Position numbers and translations under genes: made by a program | From: Thermoleophilia bacterium | GTDB taxonomy: Bacteria; Actinomycetota; Thermoleophilia; Gaiellales; JAICJC01 | DNA: 20,749 nucleotides | Direction of reading: 5' to 3' | NCBI GenBank assembly: GCA_025928435.1 | Contig: JAICJM010000053.1 | Location: forward strand, 1 to 20,749 | In this document: positions 6,707-13,222 of the stretch, in pieces | How the letters are laid out: each line of letters opens with the position of its first letter | How positions within the stretch are numbered: the stretch's first letter is position 1 | The notes under the pieces: model-generated | Databases searched by the model: none | What the model saw: only the letters and a program-made list of their open reading frames with translations | What the model was told of the DNA's origin: nothing

Positions 6707-7648
6707 ATGGCGCCAGAGACGCGCGTGATCCGGCTGCGAAAGATCGATCATGTCTGCCTGCGGGTCGGCGACGTCGCCGAGGCCGCGCCTCGCTATGCGA
6801 TCCAGTTCGGCCTGACGATCCGCGACCTCGCCTCCGAGCGGGCGACGCTCGCATGCGACTACGAGCCGTACTCGCTCGAGCTCGTTCCCGCCGGCCCCGG
6901 CGAGGAGCCCGGGTTTGCGCACTGCGCCTGGCAGCTGCGCCGCAGCGTCCCGCTCGAGGCCGCCCGTGACTGGCTGGCGTCGACGTGGGAGTCGTGGGAG
7001 GACCGGGGCGACCATCTGGTGGTCGCCGACCCCGAGGGCTTCGAGCACCACCTCGTCCCCTACCTGCTCGAGGACGACCGCCGCCCCGCCGTCGCCCGCC
7101 AGACGACCGACCTGCCGGCGCTGCGCCCCCGCAAGCTCGGGCACATCAATCGGCTCACGGCCGACATGGAGGGGGTCACGCGCTTCCACGCCGACGTGCT
7201 CGGCATGGAGATCTCGGACTACCTCGGCGATGCCGGCACCTGGCTGCACGTGAGCTCCGAGCACCACCAGATGGCGCTCGTCAGCTCGGCCGCGCCCCAC
7301 TTCCACCACGTCGCGTTCGACTACGTCGACTTCGGCGCGCTGCGGGCGCTCTTCGACAACCTCGCCTCGCACGGCCGCTGGCTCTCGTGGGGCCCTGTGC
7401 GGCACGGTATCGCCCAGAACATGTGCGGCTACGTCCGCATCACCGAGGAGCCGCTGCACGTCGAGTGCTACTGCGACATGGAGCAGCTCGAGCCGGAGCA
7501 CGAGCCGCGCACGTTCCCGGACGACCGCTTCTCGTCGAACACGTGGGGGCCGCTGCCGCCGCGCTCGTACTTCCGCTTCGACGCCGCGGCGATCGAGTCC
7601 GAGCGCGAGAGCCTCGAGACACGCGGGACGCCGCTGCCCCCGGCATAG
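6707..7648 (+). CDS. Two-domain VOC protein, extradiol ring-cleavage dioxygenase-like
   Basis: A 313-aa protein with two vicinal-oxygen-chelate domains (about 10-125 and 142-260), the layout of type I extradiol dioxygenases such as catechol 2,3-dioxygenase and BphC. In the second domain the Fe(II) triad can be traced: His146 (LGHINRL), His201 (HFHHVAF) and Glu253 (LHVECY). His233 in GPVRHGIAQN resembles the family's second-shell catalytic His region. This supports an active metal enzyme, perhaps cleaving a catechol-type ring, but the substrate is unknown. The ATG at 6707 is chosen because it precedes the first VOC strand (RKIDHVCLRV); GTG 6725 is an alternative. The stop codon TAG is the first three bases of the 209-bp inverted-repeat element, so that element may have set the present C-terminus. 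Confidence 0.85.
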   Translation: MAPETRVIRLRKIDHVCLRVGDVAEAAPRYAIQFGLTIRDLASERATLACDYEPYSLELVPAGPGEEPGFAHCAWQLRRSVPLEAARDWLASTWESWEDRGDHLVVADPEGFEHHLVPYLLEDDRRPAVARQTTDLPALRPRKLGHINRLTADMEGVTRFHADVLGMEISDYLGDAGTWLHVSSEHHQMALVSSAAPHFHHVAFDYVDFGALRALFDNLASHGRWLSWGPVRHGIAQNMCGYVRITEEPLHVECYCDMEQLEPEHEPRTFPDDRFSSNTWGPLPPRSYFRFDAAAIESERESLETRGTPLPPA

Positions 7649-7854
7649 ATGGTTGATCTCACGTCCCCGTGATGTCCTGGGCGGCTGCGAACCAAGCAGC
7701 GCAAGGACTAAAGGGAGCGTTCATATTGGGCGAAATATGGGCGCGACCGAGGACGCCGCGATGCGCCGGTTCGCGGCCGCAGTCCCGCCGGCGACCCGAA
7801 CCCCCGCCAACCGCCTGACGACCAGGCGCGCGGGGACGTGGGATCAACCATCTA
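7646..7854. mobile_element. 209-bp MITE-like element with 23-bp terminal inverted repeats
   Basis: The arms 7646-7668 (begins TAGATGGTTGATC) and 7832-7854 (ends GATCAACCATCTA) are inverted repeats matching at 22 of 23 positions; the one mismatch is T7659. Between them are 163 nt without a convincing ORF but with several local hairpins: TCACG/CGTGA (7659-7663, 7668-7672), GTCCT/AGGAC (7674-7678, 7704-7708) enclosing GCTGC/GCAGC (7684-7688, 7696-7700), and CATATT/AATATG (7722-7727, 7734-7739). Size and ends fit a miniature inverted-repeat transposable element. No clear target-site duplication is visible beyond a possible TA. It could instead be a structured regulatory RNA or a folded 5' region of the methyltransferase gene. 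It fills almost the whole 221-bp gap between its neighbours. Confidence 0.55.
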
Positions 7855-7856
7855 GG

Positions 7857-7862
7857 TATCCT
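7857..7862 (+). promoter_or_regulatory. Leaderless -10 box TATCCT
   Basis: TATCCT ends 7 nt before the GTG at 7870, fitting the TANNNT-N6/7-start pattern of the window. It begins 3 nt after the right arm of the 209-bp element, so any -35 contacts fall inside that element. Confidence 0.55.
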
Positions 7863-7869
7863 CCCCGGC

Positions 7870-8598
7870 GTGACGGACGACCTGGAGGGGCTGCACCGGG
7901 AGCTCGCCGGCGTGGGCGGCTGGCTGACCGAGGAGGAGGGCGACACGCTCTACCGGCTCGCGCGCGCGTGCACCGGCCGCGGCGTGATCGTCGAGATCGG
8001 CTCCTTCAAGGGCCGGTCGACGATCTGCCTCGCGCGCGGTTCGCAGGCGGGCCGGAACCTGCCCATCTACGCCATCGACCCGCACCGCGGCGCCGGCTAC
8101 GAGGAGTTCAAGCGCAACCTCGCCGAGGCCGGCGTCGAGGACATCGTCACGCACATCCGCCAGCCGTCGCAGGAGGCGCTGCCGGCGATCGGCGAGGAGC
8201 CGATCGAGCTGCTCTTCATCGACGGGAACCACAAGTACCCGATGGTGCTCGAGGACTTCGAGCAGTACGTCCCGCGGCTCGTGGACGGCGGCTACCTGGT
8301 CATGCACGACACGACCAGCCCGTTCCCGGGCTCGAAGCGCGTGGCCGAGGAGCGCGTCTACCGGTCGCGGCGGTTCCGGGACGTGCGATTTGTGTTCAGC
8401 ACGATGACCGTGGGCCAGAAGGTGGCCGCGAACACTCTGGCGGATCGGATCCAGGCCCGCCGGGCGCTGTACACGAAGAAGGCCTTCGAGCTCGCGGTCC
8501 CCGTGCGCGACCACATCCCGGAGTCGCTCGAACGGCTCGGGCGGCGGGCGCTGCGCGGGCGATCCCGATCGGGCGCGTCGGCAACCGGCGTCCGGTAG
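7870..8598 (+). CDS. Class I SAM-dependent methyltransferase (Methyltransf_24-like)
   Basis: A 242-aa soluble protein. Motif I is EIGSFKGRS (42-50), the acidic end of strand 2 is Asp70 in AIDPH, FIDGNHKY (116-123) is the post-strand-4 motif and HDT (146-148) follows. FIDGNHKY and HDT match the Methyltransf_24/CmcI-like group, often found with sugar, macrocin or small-molecule O-methylation, where Asp and His residues may bind a metal. The acceptor is unknown. The C-terminal 40 residues are basic and probably disordered. The GTG start is supported by the -10 box 7 nt upstream. The dehydratase gene follows after 10 nt with a good Shine-Dalgarno, so the two are probably co-transcribed. Confidence 0.87.
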   Translation: MTDDLEGLHRELAGVGGWLTEEEGDTLYRLARACTGRGVIVEIGSFKGRSTICLARGSQAGRNLPIYAIDPHRGAGYEEFKRNLAEAGVEDIVTHIRQPSQEALPAIGEEPIELLFIDGNHKYPMVLEDFEQYVPRLVDGGYLVMHDTTSPFPGSKRVAEERVYRSRRFRDVRFVFSTMTVGQKVAANTLADRIQARRALYTKKAFELAVPVRDHIPESLERLGRRALRGRSRSGASATGVR

Positions 8599-8608
8599 GA
8601 GCTCCGCC

Positions 8609-9577
8609 ATGGACGAGCCCGGACTCGCCGACGTCATCGCCGCCCGCGGGCGCATCGCGCCGCACCTCGCCCGCACGCCGTTCCGCCCGTACCGGGCGCT
8701 GGCGGAGGCGGTCGGCGCCGACGTGTGGGTGAAGCACGAGAACCACAACCCCACCGCGGCGTTCAAGGTGCGGGGCGGGATCAACCTCGTGTCCCAGCTC
8801 TCGCCCGAGGAGCGCGGCAGCGGCCTCGTCACTGCCTCCACCGGCAACCACGGCCAGTCGATCGCCTACGCCGCCCGCCTGCACGACGTCCGGGCGACGA
8901 TCTGCGTGCCCGAGGGCGCGAACCCGCTCAAGGTGGCCGCCATCCGCGCGCTGGGCGCGGAGATCGTCGCCTCCGGCCCCGACTTCGACGCGGCCCGCGA
9001 GCACTGCGAGGCGCTGGCCGCCCGCGACGGGCTGCGCTACGTGCACTCCGGCAACGAGCCGCACCTGATCGCCGGCGTCGGCACGGCCACGCTCGAGATG
9101 CTCGAGGACGTGCCCGACATCGACGTCATCGTCGTCCCCATCGGCGGCGGGAGCGGCGCGGCCGGCGCGTCGATCGTGGCGAAGGCCATCCGCCCGGAGA
9201 TCGAGGTGATCGGGGTGCAGTCGTCCGCCGCCCCCGCCGCGCACAGCTCGTGGCGGGCGCAGCAGCTCGTGACGGGCGAGATGACGACGTTTGCCGAGGG
9301 CCTGGCGACGCGAACGGCGTTCGAGCTGCCGCAGCGGATCCTGTGGCGGCTCCTGGACGACTTCGTGCTGGTCTCCGACGACGACCTGCGGGCGGCGACC
9401 GCCCGCATGATCGCCGCCACCAGCAGCCTGATCGAGCCTGCGGACGCGGCCGCCCTGGCCGGGGCGCTCGCGATCCGCGACCGGCTCGCGGGCCGCCGGG
9501 TGGCGGTGATCGCGAGCGGCGGCAACATCGCGCTCGGCCAGCTGCGCGCCGTGCTGGACGGCGTCGGTGCCGGCTGA
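8609..9577 (+). CDS. Threonine/serine dehydratase-like PLP enzyme (fold type II)
   Basis: A 322-aa PLP-dependent beta-eliminating lyase; family members deaminate threonine, serine, hydroxyaspartate or ectoine-derived amino acids to keto acids. Lys53 in AAFKVRGG is the PLP lysine, STGNHG (77-82) binds the substrate carboxylate, GGGSGAAG (179-186) holds the PLP phosphate and ASGGN near the C-terminus closes the pyridine site. The segment before the lysine is HENHNPTAAFK instead of the common E..QxTGSFK, which resembles the EutB-like branch more than biosynthetic IlvA. No ACT regulatory domain is present, so it is a catabolic-type short form. AGGAG lies 8 nt before the ATG. It overlaps the YdeI-like gene by 11 nt. 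Confidence 0.9.
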   Translation: MDEPGLADVIAARGRIAPHLARTPFRPYRALAEAVGADVWVKHENHNPTAAFKVRGGINLVSQLSPEERGSGLVTASTGNHGQSIAYAARLHDVRATICVPEGANPLKVAAIRALGAEIVASGPDFDAAREHCEALAARDGLRYVHSGNEPHLIAGVGTATLEMLEDVPDIDVIVVPIGGGSGAAGASIVAKAIRPEIEVIGVQSSAAPAAHSSWRAQQLVTGEMTTFAEGLATRTAFELPQRILWRLLDDFVLVSDDDLRAATARMIAATSSLIEPADAAALAGALAIRDRLAGRRVAVIASGGNIALGQLRAVLDGVGAG

Positions 9578-10142
9578 CGTGCCGCTCCTCGAGCTCTCCG
9601 GCCGGGAGGCCTGGGCGGACTGGCTGGCGGAGCACGGCGAATCCTCGCCCGGCGTGTGGCTGAAGCTGGCCCGCAAGGGCGCCGGCGAGCGGTCATTCAC
9701 CTACGCGGAGGCGCTCGACGTCGCGCTCTGCCACGGCTGGATCGACGGCCAGAAGGGCACGATCGACGAGCGCCACTGGCGGCAGCGGTTCACGCCGCGC
9801 ACGGCCCGCAGCCGCTGGTCGAAGCGCAACCGCGATCGGGCGGAGCAGCTGCTGGCGCAAGGCGCGATGACGCCCGCCGGCCTGCGCGAGGTCGAGGCCG
9901 CCCGCGCCGACGGCCGCTGGGAGGACGCCTACGACTCGTCGGCGACGGCCGAGGTGCCCCCCGACCTCCAGGCCGCGCTCGACGCCGACCCCGCGGCGCG
10001 TGACTTCTTCGCGGGCCTCGACCGCGCGAACCGCTACGCGATCCTCTACCGGCTCCAGGAGGCCCGCCGGCCGGAGACCCGGGCGCGGCGGCTGGAGAAG
10101 TTCCTGGCCATGCTGCGCGAGGGCCGGCGCATCCACGAGTAG
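9567..10142 (+). CDS. YdeI/OmpD-associated (bacteriocin-protection) family protein
   Basis: A 191-aa soluble protein of the YdeI family. Recognisable family segments are WLAEHGESSPGVWLKLARKG, FTYAEALDVALCHGWIDGQ, RFTPRTARSRWSKRN and a C-terminal helical part with FFAGLDRANRYAILYRLQEARRPETRARRLEKF (about 145-180). The biochemical role of the family is not known; the bacteriocin-protection label comes from a few homologues. It begins at GTG 9567 inside the end of the dehydratase gene; a GTG twelve bases later is an alternative. The 11-nt overlap suggests translational coupling. It ends 10 nt from the convergent membrane-protein gene. Confidence 0.85.
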   Translation: MPADVPLLELSGREAWADWLAEHGESSPGVWLKLARKGAGERSFTYAEALDVALCHGWIDGQKGTIDERHWRQRFTPRTARSRWSKRNRDRAEQLLAQGAMTPAGLREVEAARADGRWEDAYDSSATAEVPPDLQAALDADPAARDFFAGLDRANRYAILYRLQEARRPETRARRLEKFLAMLREGRRIHE

Positions 10143-10152
10143 GCGCGGCGGG

Positions 10153-10464
10153 TCATCCGCGCCGGCCGATGAGGCGGGGCGCGGCGCTCAGGGCGACGAG
10201 CGCGAGCGCGGCCACGACCGCCAGCGCCCGCGACGCCTGGCCGGCGAGCACGAGCGCCACGGCGTCGAGGAGGGCGAGGGCCGAGGTGGCCGCGTGCGCC
10301 CGTCGCAGCGGCAGCAGGTCGGCCGCCAGGTTGCCCGCGGCGATGACGAACGCGACGATCCCGAGCAGCGCGAGCGGAAAGAAGACCGCCGGCCTGCCGA
10401 TCAGGAGCCCCGCGGCCGCGGCGGCGACGCCGATGACGCCGAGTGCGACGCGCAGCCCGGTCAT
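10153..10464 (-). CDS. 103-aa four-helix membrane protein, unknown function
   Basis: Start ATG at 10464 overlaps the stop of the phosphoesterase gene in an ATGA arrangement, which decides the start and implies coupled translation. The protein is almost wholly hydrophobic with four likely membrane segments (about 5-22, 27-45, 58-76 and 78-95), a basic loop LRRAH between the second and third, and a basic tail RLIGRRG. I recognise no family. The strict coupling suggests that it works with the membrane-anchored phosphoesterase, for instance as a membrane partner; that is inference. A much longer reading frame through this stretch is an artefact of GC-rich sequence. Confidence 0.75.
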   Translation of the reverse strand: MTGLRVALGVIGVAAAAAGLLIGRPAVFFPLALLGIVAFVIAAGNLAADLLPLRRAHAATSALALLDAVALVLAGQASRALAVVAALALVALSAAPRLIGRRG

Positions 10465-11546
10465 CCCTTCGAGTAGCGGTCGAGCACGCGGCCGCGCTCG
10501 TCGATGAACTGGTAGGTGACCCCCTTCGCGGTCACGGAGACGCGCAGCGACCCGAAGTCGAGGAGCGAGACGACCGCGTCGGAGCTGCGCTTCGTGAACT
10601 CCGCCGTGCCCGGGCCCTCGCCGCCGGTCCCGACCACGAACTCGGGGATGCCGCCCACGACGCGTCGCTCGTACCGGTGCAGGTGGCCGGCGATCACCGC
10701 GGCGACATGCCGCTTCCGCAGGAGCGGCAGGATGGCGTCGCCCGGCTGAACGGGCCGGTGCAGCACGACGAAGCGCACCCGCGGCCCGGGCCGGGCCAGC
10801 GCCCGCCTGGCGAACGCCACCTCCGACGGGCCGTCGTCCAGCCCGAGCAGCACGACCTGCACCTGGCCGTAGTCGACGACGTAGCGGCCGGCGTCGTCCG
10901 GCAGGTGCAGCGCGTGGGCGACGGCGGCCCCGTTGCTGTAGAAGAGGTCGTGCTCGCCCATCGTGGCGTAGAGCGGGGCCTCGAGCATCACGTCGTGGAG
11001 CGGCCTGAAGATGTTGCGGTCGAGCAGCACCGGCGCGCCCACCAGGTAGCTGTTGTCGCCGGCGGTGACGACGAAGTCGGGATCCTCCCGGGCCAGCGTG
11101 CGCCCGACCGCCCACTCGTGGTCGGTGCCGGAGCCATAGTCGCCGATGGCGGCGAACGTGACGGGCGCCCCGGGGTCGGTCGGCGCCGTGCGGAACGACC
11201 CGGCCGCCCGGCCGACGCCGCCGGTCGACGCCGTCCACAGGTAGCGCACGCCGGGCTCCAGTCCCGTGAAGCGGCCGTCGCGGGCGGTTGCCGTCGTCCC
11301 GTCGGGCGCCGTCGCGACGAGCTCGACCTTCCGGTCGCCGGGGAGCGTCCACGCGAGCTCGGCCGACGTCTCGCCCAGGCGGATCACGAACGGCCCGCGC
11401 TTGAAGGGGTCGGCGCTCGGGGAAAGCAGGTAGAGCCGCCAGTAGATGAGCACCGCCACGATCACCAGCACGAGCACCGCGCACAGCATGGCCAGCCCGA
11501 CCACGGCCCACCGGAGCCTGCGTTCGAGCGGCGTCCGGACGGCCAT
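10461..11546 (-). CDS. Membrane-anchored metallophosphoesterase, purple acid phosphatase-like
   Basis: A 361-aa protein: short basic N-terminus, one membrane helix (about 13-36), a fibronectin-III-like beta domain (about 50-122, with GLEPGVRYLWT typical of purple acid phosphatases), and a calcineurin-like phosphoesterase domain (about 128-350). Metal-site motifs are GDYG (Asp136), GDNSY (Asp164, Asn165), GEHD (197-200), VLHRP (His263) and GHLHRYER (His288, His290). The usual GNH(D/E) motif has Glu198 in place of Asn, a metal-ligand or catalytic position, so metal choice or activity may differ. The active domain should face outside the membrane. TAGGCT lies 6 nt before the ATG, indicating a leaderless mRNA, divergent from the EcsC-like gene. 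Confidence 0.9.
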   Translation of the reverse strand: MAVRTPLERRLRWAVVGLAMLCAVLVLVIVAVLIYWRLYLLSPSADPFKRGPFVIRLGETSAELAWTLPGDRKVELVATAPDGTTATARDGRFTGLEPGVRYLWTASTGGVGRAAGSFRTAPTDPGAPVTFAAIGDYGSGTDHEWAVGRTLAREDPDFVVTAGDNSYLVGAPVLLDRNIFRPLHDVMLEAPLYATMGEHDLFYSNGAAVAHALHLPDDAGRYVVDYGQVQVVLLGLDDGPSEVAFARRALARPGPRVRFVVLHRPVQPGDAILPLLRKRHVAAVIAGHLHRYERRVVGGIPEFVVGTGGEGPGTAEFTKRSSDAVVSLLDFGSLRVSVTAKGVTYQFIDERGRVLDRYSKG

Positions 11547-11552
11547 CGCCGG

Positions 11553-11586
11553 AGCCTACCGAGCCTCGGTGAGGCCTCTCTAGACT
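11553..11586. promoter_or_regulatory. Divergent pair of leaderless promoters with shared palindromes
   Basis: TAGGCT (11558-11553, minus) ends 6 nt before the phosphoesterase ATG, and TAGACT (11581-11586, plus) ends 6 nt before the EcsC-like ATG. The 22 nt between the two -10 boxes must serve both -35 regions and contain overlapping palindromes (CCGAG-C-CTCGG and GCCTC-GGT-GAGGC), a natural site for a shared regulator. Confidence 0.6.
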
Positions 11587-11592
11587 CCCGCG

Positions 11593-12273
11593 ATGGCACG
11601 GACGTCCGAACGCCTGGTCGTGGCGCTGAGCGAGCGGCTCGCGAACACGACCGATCGCGCGATCCGCACGGTCGTGCGGCATCGCGGGCCGGCAATCGCG
11701 GCGGCCGGCGATGCCCTGCGGGCCGAGCATCCCGGGACGGATCCGGCCCGGCTCGTGCGCATCGCGGTCGCCCGCCGGTCGTGGCACCTGGCCGGGACGG
11801 GCGCGGCGAGTGCGATCCCGGCCGTCGTGCCGGGACCGGGGACGCTCGCCGAGATCGGCGCAGCCCTCGGCGACGTGGCCCTGCTCACCGCCGCCCAGGT
11901 CGAGCTGATCCTGCTCGGGGCGCACCTGTTCGACCGGCCGCTGACCGACCGCGAGGCGCGGCTGCTCGACGTGCTGCTCGTGCTGGGACTGGACGTCGGT
12001 GCGGTCAAGCTCCGGCGCGGCGGCGACGTCGAGGCGCTCGGCACGCGCTACCGACCCGCCGAGCTGCAGGGCGCGCGCGCCGACGCGCTCTCGGCGAGCG
12101 TCTCCGGCCGGCTCGCGCTCCAGGTCACCGGCCGCCTCGCCCGCCGGCGCGCGCACATCATCCTCGGCCGCGAGATCCCGCTGCTCGGCATCGGCCTTGC
12201 GGCCGGCTACAACCTGCGCTCGACGCGCGGGCTGGGCGGCGAGACGGTCCGCTTCTTCCAGCACATCGCCTAG
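11593..12273 (+). CDS. EcsC-family-like protein
   Basis: A 226-aa protein with an N-terminal basic helical part, then GTGAASAIPAVVPGPGT (about 68-84), hydrophobic helices (EIGAALGDVALLTAAQVELILLG), and a C-terminal segment ILGREIPLLGIGLAAGYN followed by VRFFQ. The Gly/Pro-rich first motif and the late IP..G...GYN...FF pattern recall the EcsC family (membrane-associated, function unclear). I make the assignment from pattern memory, so it is tentative. The start follows a TAGACT box by 6 nt. The gene is divergent from the phosphoesterase and followed by an inverted repeat. Confidence 0.7.
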   Translation: MARTSERLVVALSERLANTTDRAIRTVVRHRGPAIAAAGDALRAEHPGTDPARLVRIAVARRSWHLAGTGAASAIPAVVPGPGTLAEIGAALGDVALLTAAQVELILLGAHLFDRPLTDREARLLDVLLVLGLDVGAVKLRRGGDVEALGTRYRPAELQGARADALSASVSGRLALQVTGRLARRRAHIILGREIPLLGIGLAAGYNLRSTRGLGGETVRFFQHIA

Positions 12274-12289
12274 CAGGAGCCCCAGGTCA

Positions 12290-12324
12290 ACGCACCAAAC
12301 GGGGTCAGACCCCTTTTGGTGCGT
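12290..12324. repeat. REP-like inverted repeat around GGGGTCAGACCCC
   Basis: GGGGTCAGACCCC (12301-12313) is a palindrome around a central base, enclosed by 10-bp perfect inverted arms ACGCACCAAA (12290-12299) and TTTGGTGCGT (12315-12324). The whole can fold into one long hairpin with a run of four T beside it. It lies between two plus-strand genes and may also end transcription of the EcsC-like gene. The core resembles the GGGGACTGTCCCC repeats of this window but is a distinct sequence. Confidence 0.75.
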
Positions 12325-12340
12325 AACGGTCAAGCGGCGG

Positions 12341-12346
12341 TAGGCT
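12341..12346 (+). promoter_or_regulatory. Leaderless -10 box TAGGCT
   Basis: TAGGCT ends 6 nt before the ATG at 12353. The intervening GGAGGC could also act as a Shine-Dalgarno, so the evidence for a leaderless start is shared with a conventional reading. Confidence 0.45.
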
Positions 12347-12352
12347 GGAGGC

Positions 12353-13222
12353 ATGAGCGCGCTTGCCGCACCGGCCCCGACGGCACGTGCGCGCATGTCG
12401 CTTTGGACGGCGTTCTGGGCGCTCCTCGGCGGCACGGTGATGGGCCTCTTCGCCGGGGCGCTCGTCTTCGACCCGGTCGAGTTCTACCTCGGGCTTCAGG
12501 CCGCGGCGCCGGGCAGGTTGTCCCTCTGGCACCCGTTCCCGCCGGTCGACCATGCGGCCCGCCTCGCCGACCTGACGACGTCGGCCGCAGTGATTCTCTT
12601 CTGCGGCCTCGCGGCCCGGCGGATCTCGCGCACGCCACAGGCCGAGCTCTGGCTGCCGGCGGCGTCAGCCGCGGTTGCGGGCATCCTGCTCCTCGCCCAG
12701 GAGACGCGCTCCTGGTGGTGTCTGCTCGCCATGATCCCGGCCGCCGCCGCCCTGCGCCTCGCGGCCCGCTCGCCGGCACCGCGGGCGAGCTGGCCCAGGC
12801 GGGCAGTCGTGGCGACTGCCGGCATTGCCGTCTATGCCGCGGTCACGGGGCTCGCGCTCGCTGACCTTCAGCGCCACCCGCTGGCTGCGTCCGGCAGCGG
12901 GACATGCGGGGTGCAGCGTGCCCGGAGCGGACGCGTCACCGACGTCTGCCTGGAGGTCGTGAACCTGGCCCGCGGCCGGACCGCGACAGTGCTCGGCGTC
13001 GCTCCCCCGTCGCGCCCGTCGCCGTTCCGCCTGACCCTGGGCGAGCGGTCGATCCGGCCCCGAGGGGATCAACAGCTCGAGGTGGGCTACCGGACGTCGT
13101 GCGCCGGTGTTCCCCCGGGGACGTACACGCTGCACGAGATTCCTCTCCGTGTCCTCGCCGGAGGCGACTCGAGCACGGCCACGATCGCGACGCCGATCGC
13201 GCTTGCGGCAACCTGCCGCTAG
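12353..13222 (+). CDS. Multi-pass membrane protein with exported Cys-containing domain, unknown function
   Basis: A 289-aa protein not matched to a known family. The first 170 residues hold about five hydrophobic segments (roughly 17-39, 72-89, 100-116, 121-138 and 150-171). The loop after the first carries an LGLQAAAPGRLSLWHPFPP stretch. The remaining 115 residues look like a beta-rich soluble domain with four Cys (185, 199, 250, 288) that could form two disulfides if exported. It ends at a TAG that shares the tetramer CTAG with the stop of the convergent PG-binding gene, a 4-bp overlap. Codon use is normal for the window. Confidence 0.75.
   Translation: MSALAAPAPTARARMSLWTAFWALLGGTVMGLFAGALVFDPVEFYLGLQAAAPGRLSLWHPFPPVDHAARLADLTTSAAVILFCGLAARRISRTPQAELWLPAASAAVAGILLLAQETRSWWCLLAMIPAAAALRLAARSPAPRASWPRRAVVATAGIAVYAAVTGLALADLQRHPLAASGSGTCGVQRARSGRVTDVCLEVVNLARGRTATVLGVAPPSRPSPFRLTLGERSIRPRGDQQLEVGYRTSCAGVPPGTYTLHEIPLRVLAGGDSSTATIATPIALAATCR

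Noticed and set aside
7646..7854. Known riboswitch (c-di-GMP, cobalamin, SAM) in the inverted-repeat gap
   Set aside because: Hairpins and a GCAAGGACTAAAGGG stretch suggested it, but the conserved cores of these classes, as I know them, are absent.
7653..8732. Plus-strand open frame crossing the 209-bp element and the methyltransferase gene
   Set aside because: No domain, Arg/Pro/Gly-rich product, and the methyltransferase motifs are in another frame.
10153..12435. 760-codon minus-strand open frame
   Set aside because: Only its last 103 codons, from ATG 10464, look like protein; the rest is an out-of-frame shadow of the phosphoesterase and the antisense of the EcsC-like gene.
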